Assembly: GCA_016869145.1 (NCBI GenBank)
Contig: VGEU01000010.1
Span: forward strand, 1-57,416
Origin: Alphaproteobacteria bacterium
GTDB taxonomy: Bacteria > Pseudomonadota > Alphaproteobacteria > MPNO01 > VGEU01
Direction of reading: 5' to 3'
DNA: 57,416 nt
Position numbers and translations under genes: made by a program. Under the pieces are notes generated by a model. The model was given only the letters and a program-made list of their open reading frames with translations, ran no database searches and was not told the origin of the DNA. Below, piece by piece: positions 53,367 to 57,416 of the stretch; position 1 is the stretch's first letter, and each line of letters starts with the position of its first letter.

Positions 53367-53376
53367 GTCTCACCTC

Positions 53377-54204
53377 TTAGGATTTGTTGCGGCGGCGGAT
53401 GATCAACGCGTCGCTCCGCTTCTTGCCGCGCGTCTTCTTGCCCTTGGTCGGCAGGCCCCACGGGCTCACCGGATGGCGGCCACCGGAGGTGCGGCCCTCG
53501 CCGCCGCCATGCGGATGGTCGACCGGATTCATCGCGACGCCGCGGACATGGCCGCGCTTGCCCTTCCAGCGGTTGCGCCCGGCCTTGCCGATGTTCTGGT
53601 TCTGGTGATCGGGGTTGGAGACGGCGCCGATCGTCGCCATGCACTTGGCGAGCACCATGCGCATCTCGCCCGAGGCGAGGCGGAGCTGGGCGTAGCCGGC
53701 ATCCTTGCCGATGAGCTGGACGAAGGTGCCGGCCGACCGCGCGATCTGGCCGCCGCGGCCGGGGAGCATCTCGACATTGTGGATGATCGTGCCGACCGGG
53801 ATGTTCTCGAGCGGCAGCGCGTTGCCCGGCTTGATGTCGGCACCCGGGCCGGCGACGACCTTGTCGCCGATCTGGAGACGTTGCGGTGCGAGGATATAGG
53901 ACTGCTCGCCGTCGTCGTAATCGAGGAGCGCGATGAAGGCCGACCGGTTGGGATCATATTCGAGCCGCGCGACGGTCGCCGCCACGCCGAACTTGCGGCG
54001 GCGGAAATCGACCAGGCGGTAGCGGCGCTTGTGTCCGCCGCCGCGGAACCGCACCGTGATATGGCCGTGGTTGTTGCGCCCGCCCGAACTCGTCAGGCCC
54101 TCGGTCAGGTTCTTGACCGGCTTGCCCTTCCATAGCTCCGAGCGGTCGATCAGGACGAGCGCGCGGGTCGAGGGCGTGACCGGCTTGTAAGACTTGAGCG
54201 CCAT
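53377..54204 (-). CDS. rplB: 50S ribosomal protein L2
   Basis: A 275-residue protein. '[20 protein letters not shown]' in the N-terminal part and '[17 protein letters not shown]' (with the His near the peptidyl-transferase centre) are diagnostic. Confidence 0.98.
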   Translation of the reverse strand: MALKSYKPVTPSTRALVLIDRSELWKGKPVKNLTEGLTSSGGRNNHGHITVRFRGGGHKRRYRLVDFRRRKFGVAATVARLEYDPNRSAFIALLDYDDGEQSYILAPQRLQIGDKVVAGPGADIKPGNALPLENIPVGTIIHNVEMLPGRGGQIARSAGTFVQLIGKDAGYAQLRLASGEMRMVLAKCMATIGAVSNPDHQNQNIGKAGRNRWKGKRGHVRGVAMNPVDHPHGGGEGRTSGGRHPVSPWGLPTKGKKTRGKKRSDALIIRRRNKS

Positions 54205-54214
54205 GGTGCGTGCC

Positions 54215-54538
54215 TCAGATCCCGGTCGTCACGTCGATCGTGTTGCCCTCGACGAGCGTGACGACCGCTTTCTTGGTGTCGGAGCGGCGGCCGAGGGAAT
54301 TGCGGAACCGCTTCATCTTGCCCTGCTGTCGCAGCGTGTTGACCGCCTTCACCTTGACCTTGAACAAATGCTCGACCGCCTGCTTGATCTCGGGCTTGGT
54401 CGCGGTGAGCGGCACGCGGAACGTCACCTGGTTCCACGTGCTTCCCATCGTCGCCTTCTCGGTGATGACGGGCGACAGGATGATCTCGGTCGCACGGAAG
54501 GCGCTGATCTTGCGCTTGGGTGCGCTGCGGTTGGTCAT
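54215..54538 (-). CDS. rplW: 50S ribosomal protein L23
   Basis: A 107-residue protein. '[20 protein letters not shown]' and '[20 protein letters not shown]' are conserved. It is the docking site for trigger factor and SRP at the tunnel exit. Its ATG overlaps the rplD stop by four bases. The N-terminal basic extension is longer than in E. coli. Confidence 0.97.
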   Translation of the reverse strand: MTNRSAPKRKISAFRATEIILSPVITEKATMGSTWNQVTFRVPLTATKPEIKQAVEHLFKVKVKAVNTLRQQGKMKRFRNSLGRRSDTKKAVVTLVEGNTIDVTTGI

Positions 54539-55155
54539 GCCAGTCGCTCCTGGAGATGGCGCACCGCATCGCGCGACAGCGCGAGCGTGTCGCAGCGCAG
54601 GATGTCGTAGACGTTGATGCCCTGCTGCGGCAGGACGTCGACGCCGGGAAGATTGGCCGCCGCGCGCACCAGATTGGTGTCGAGATCGGCGCCGCCGATG
54701 ATGAGGACCGACGACCAGCCGAGCTTCTCGAGCCGGGCAGCGAGGCCCTTGGTCTTGGGCTCGGCGAGGGTCGCCTGATCGAGGACGACGAGCTTGCCGT
54801 CGGCGCGCTTGCTCGACAGCGCCGAGCGGAGCGCGAGTGCTCGCACCTTCTTGGGCAGCTTGTAGCCGTGATCGCGCACGACCGGCCCGAAGATCACCGC
54901 ACCACCGCGAAACTGCGGCGAGCGGAGCGAGCCCTGGCGCGCGCGGCCGGTGCCCTTCTGCTTGTAGGGCTTCTTGGTCGTGCCGCTGATGTCGCTGATC
55001 CCCTTGGTCTTGTGCGTGCCGGCACGGCGCTTGGCGAGCTGCCACTGGATCATGCGGTGGATGATGTCCGCCCGCACGTCGGCCCCGAACACGCGGTCGT
55101 CGAGATCGATGTCGCCGGAGGCGGTGTTGTCGAGCGTGATGACGTCGCACTTCAT
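54535..55155 (-). CDS. rplD: 50S ribosomal protein L4
   Basis: A 206-residue protein. The tunnel loop '[19 protein letters not shown]' and the C-terminal '[19 protein letters not shown]' are diagnostic. In E. coli L4 represses the S10 operon; not testable here. It starts four bases after rplC. Confidence 0.97.
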   Translation of the reverse strand: MKCDVITLDNTASGDIDLDDRVFGADVRADIIHRMIQWQLAKRRAGTHKTKGISDISGTTKKPYKQKGTGRARQGSLRSPQFRGGAVIFGPVVRDHGYKLPKKVRALALRSALSSKRADGKLVVLDQATLAEPKTKGLAARLEKLGWSSVLIIGGADLDTNLVRAAANLPGVDVLPQQGINVYDILRCDTLALSRDAVRHLQERLA

Positions 55156-55159
55156 CGGA

Positions 55160-55861
55160 TCAGGCCTTCGTCTCTGCACCCGCCGCGGCCGCCTTGACGG
55201 CCGCCGGGAACGGTACGCCGCCGGGGAGGCGGCGCTTCTTCGCATCCGACACGAGGACGAAGCCGCCGGCGGAGCCGGGGACCGAGCCTTTGATCATGAT
55301 CAGCCCGCGCGCCGGATCGGTGGCGACGACGGCAAGGCTCTGCGTCGTCACCCGCTCGTCGCCGAGATGGCCCGCCATCTTCTTGTTCTTGAAGGTCTTG
55401 CCGGGGTCCTGGCGGTTGCCGGTCGAACCGTGGCTGCGGTGCGAGATCGACACGCCGTGGCTCGCGCGGAGGCCGTGGAAATTGTGCCGCTTCATCGAGC
55501 CCGCGAAGCCCTTGCCAATCGAGGTGCCGACGACGTCGACAAACTGGCCGGGGACGAAGTGATCGGCGCTGATCTCGGCGCCGATGTCGAGAAGCGCATC
55601 GGCCGAGACGCGGAACTCGGCGAGCTTGCGTTTCGGCTCGACCTTCGCCTTGGCGAAGTGGCCGCGCATCGCCTTCGACATGTTCTTGACCTTGACGCCG
55701 CCGACACCGAGCTGGAGCGCGGTGTAGCCGTCCTTTTCCTCGGTCTTCACCGCGACGACCTGGCAGCCGTCCATCTGGAGGACGGTGACCGGCACGTCCG
55801 TGCCGTCGTCCTTGAGGAGACGGGTCATTCCGACCTTGCGTGCAATCACGCCCGTCCGCAT
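55160..55861 (-). CDS. rplC: 50S ribosomal protein L3
   Basis: A 233-residue protein. The start '[20 protein letters not shown]' and '[18 protein letters not shown]' are diagnostic. The C-terminal Ala/Lys-rich tail of about 15 residues is an extension compared with E. coli (209 residues). Confidence 0.98.
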   Translation of the reverse strand: MRTGVIARKVGMTRLLKDDGTDVPVTVLQMDGCQVVAVKTEEKDGYTALQLGVGGVKVKNMSKAMRGHFAKAKVEPKRKLAEFRVSADALLDIGAEISADHFVPGQFVDVVGTSIGKGFAGSMKRHNFHGLRASHGVSISHRSHGSTGNRQDPGKTFKNKKMAGHLGDERVTTQSLAVVATDPARGLIMIKGSVPGSAGGFVLVSDAKKRRLPGGVPFPAAVKAAAAGAETKA

Positions 55862-55871
55862 GGCAGGGTTC

Positions 55872-56180
55872 CTAGAGCTTGATCTCGACGTCGACGCCGG
55901 CGGCGAGGTCGAGCTTCATCAGCGCGTCCACGGTCTGCGGCGTCGGATCGATGATGTCGAGAAGGCGCTTGTGGGTCCGGATCTCGAACTGCTCACGCGA
56001 CTTCTTGTCGATGTGCGGCGAGCGGTTGACGGTGAACCGCTCGATCTCGGTCGGCAGCGGGATCGGGCCGCGCACCTGCGCGCCCGAGCGCTTGGCGGTC
56101 GAGACGATCTCGCGCGTCGACTGGTCGAGCACGCGATGATCGAACGCCTTGAGGCGGATCCGGATGTTCTGGCCTTCCAT
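55872..56180 (-). CDS. rpsJ: 30S ribosomal protein S10 (NusE)
   Basis: A 102-residue protein. '[20 protein letters not shown]' and '[20 protein letters not shown]' are diagnostic. It also acts with NusB in antitermination. It starts 45 bases after the tuf stop. Confidence 0.98.
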   Translation of the reverse strand: MEGQNIRIRLKAFDHRVLDQSTREIVSTAKRSGAQVRGPIPLPTEIERFTVNRSPHIDKKSREQFEIRTHKRLLDIIDPTPQTVDALMKLDLAAGVDVEIKL

Positions 56181-56225
56181 CGTTGGCTTTTCCTTGTTCG
56201 GTGCTCGCTGGTCCGCCGTTCCGCC

Positions 56226-57416
<1,191 letters not shown>

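Overview
The window is a very GC-rich chromosomal segment of an alphaproteobacterium, probably Rhodospirillales-like. The evidence is a complete tuf-S10-spc-alpha ribosomal cluster with adk between secY and rpsM, an ATP12-type F1-ATPase chaperone, a DUF1489 gene, and TTAA-N7-TTAA motifs of the CtrA type in front of two signalling operons. There is no phage, plasmid, conjugation or CRISPR signature. The only mobile-element trace is a truncated IS256-family transposase at the left edge. No gene-free stretch is longer than 300 bases.

Layout. 1-2.6 kb: the IS256 remnant, then a Rieske protein, a small unknown protein and an amidohydrolase that look like one operon closed by a hairpin terminator. 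2.7-7.2 kb: a ketopantoate-reductase-like gene meets, tail to tail, a four-gene minus-strand operon encoding a DUF120 (archaeal-type CTP-dependent riboflavin kinase) protein, an enolase-superfamily enzyme, a gentisate-dioxygenase-like bicupin and a GNAT enzyme. 7.3-9.8 kb: tRNA-Gly(CCC) with its promoter, a HerA-like ATPase, a VOC protein and a terminator. 9.8-12.5 kb: a lipoprotein and sensor histidine kinase pair behind two tandem CtrA-type boxes. 12.6-25 kb: a class III CoA transferase and then an aromatic catabolic region. The plus strand carries a complete lower meta-cleavage pathway (semialdehyde dehydrogenase, hydratase, acylating acetaldehyde dehydrogenase, aldolase, oxalocrotonate decarboxylase). 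The minus strand carries a Rieske oxygenase (alpha and beta), a PdxA/TphB-like dehydrogenase and a 3-hydroxyanthranilate-dioxygenase-like cupin, divergent from a Rieske ferredoxin and a ferredoxin reductase. 25-31.5 kb: a minus-strand run of DUF1489, putA (frameshifted), nucleoside hydrolase and a TPR/O-GlcNAc-transferase-like protein. 31.6-35.6 kb: a degenerate response regulator/HPt pair with its own CtrA-type box, an SLC13 transporter and MgtE. 35.7-57.4 kb: tRNA-Leu(GAG), lipB, and a 20 kb minus-strand array from tuf to rplQ that continues without a clear break through degP, rarA, crcB, rluC, a HAD phosphatase and atp12.

How the genes work together. The 13.9-25 kb region reads as a self-contained aromatic acid route: ring dioxygenation, rearomatisation by the PdxA-family enzyme, ring opening by the cupin, oxidation of the muconate semialdehyde, then conversion to pyruvate and acetyl-CoA. 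The enzymes usually needed after 3-hydroxyanthranilate cleavage (a decarboxylase and a 2-aminomuconate deaminase) are not present, so the real substrate is uncertain. The most unusual items are this gene combination, the DUF120 kinase-like gene in a catabolic operon, the CtrA-type boxes, the phosphorelay pair that has lost key residues, and the frameshift in putA at a short CG repeat.
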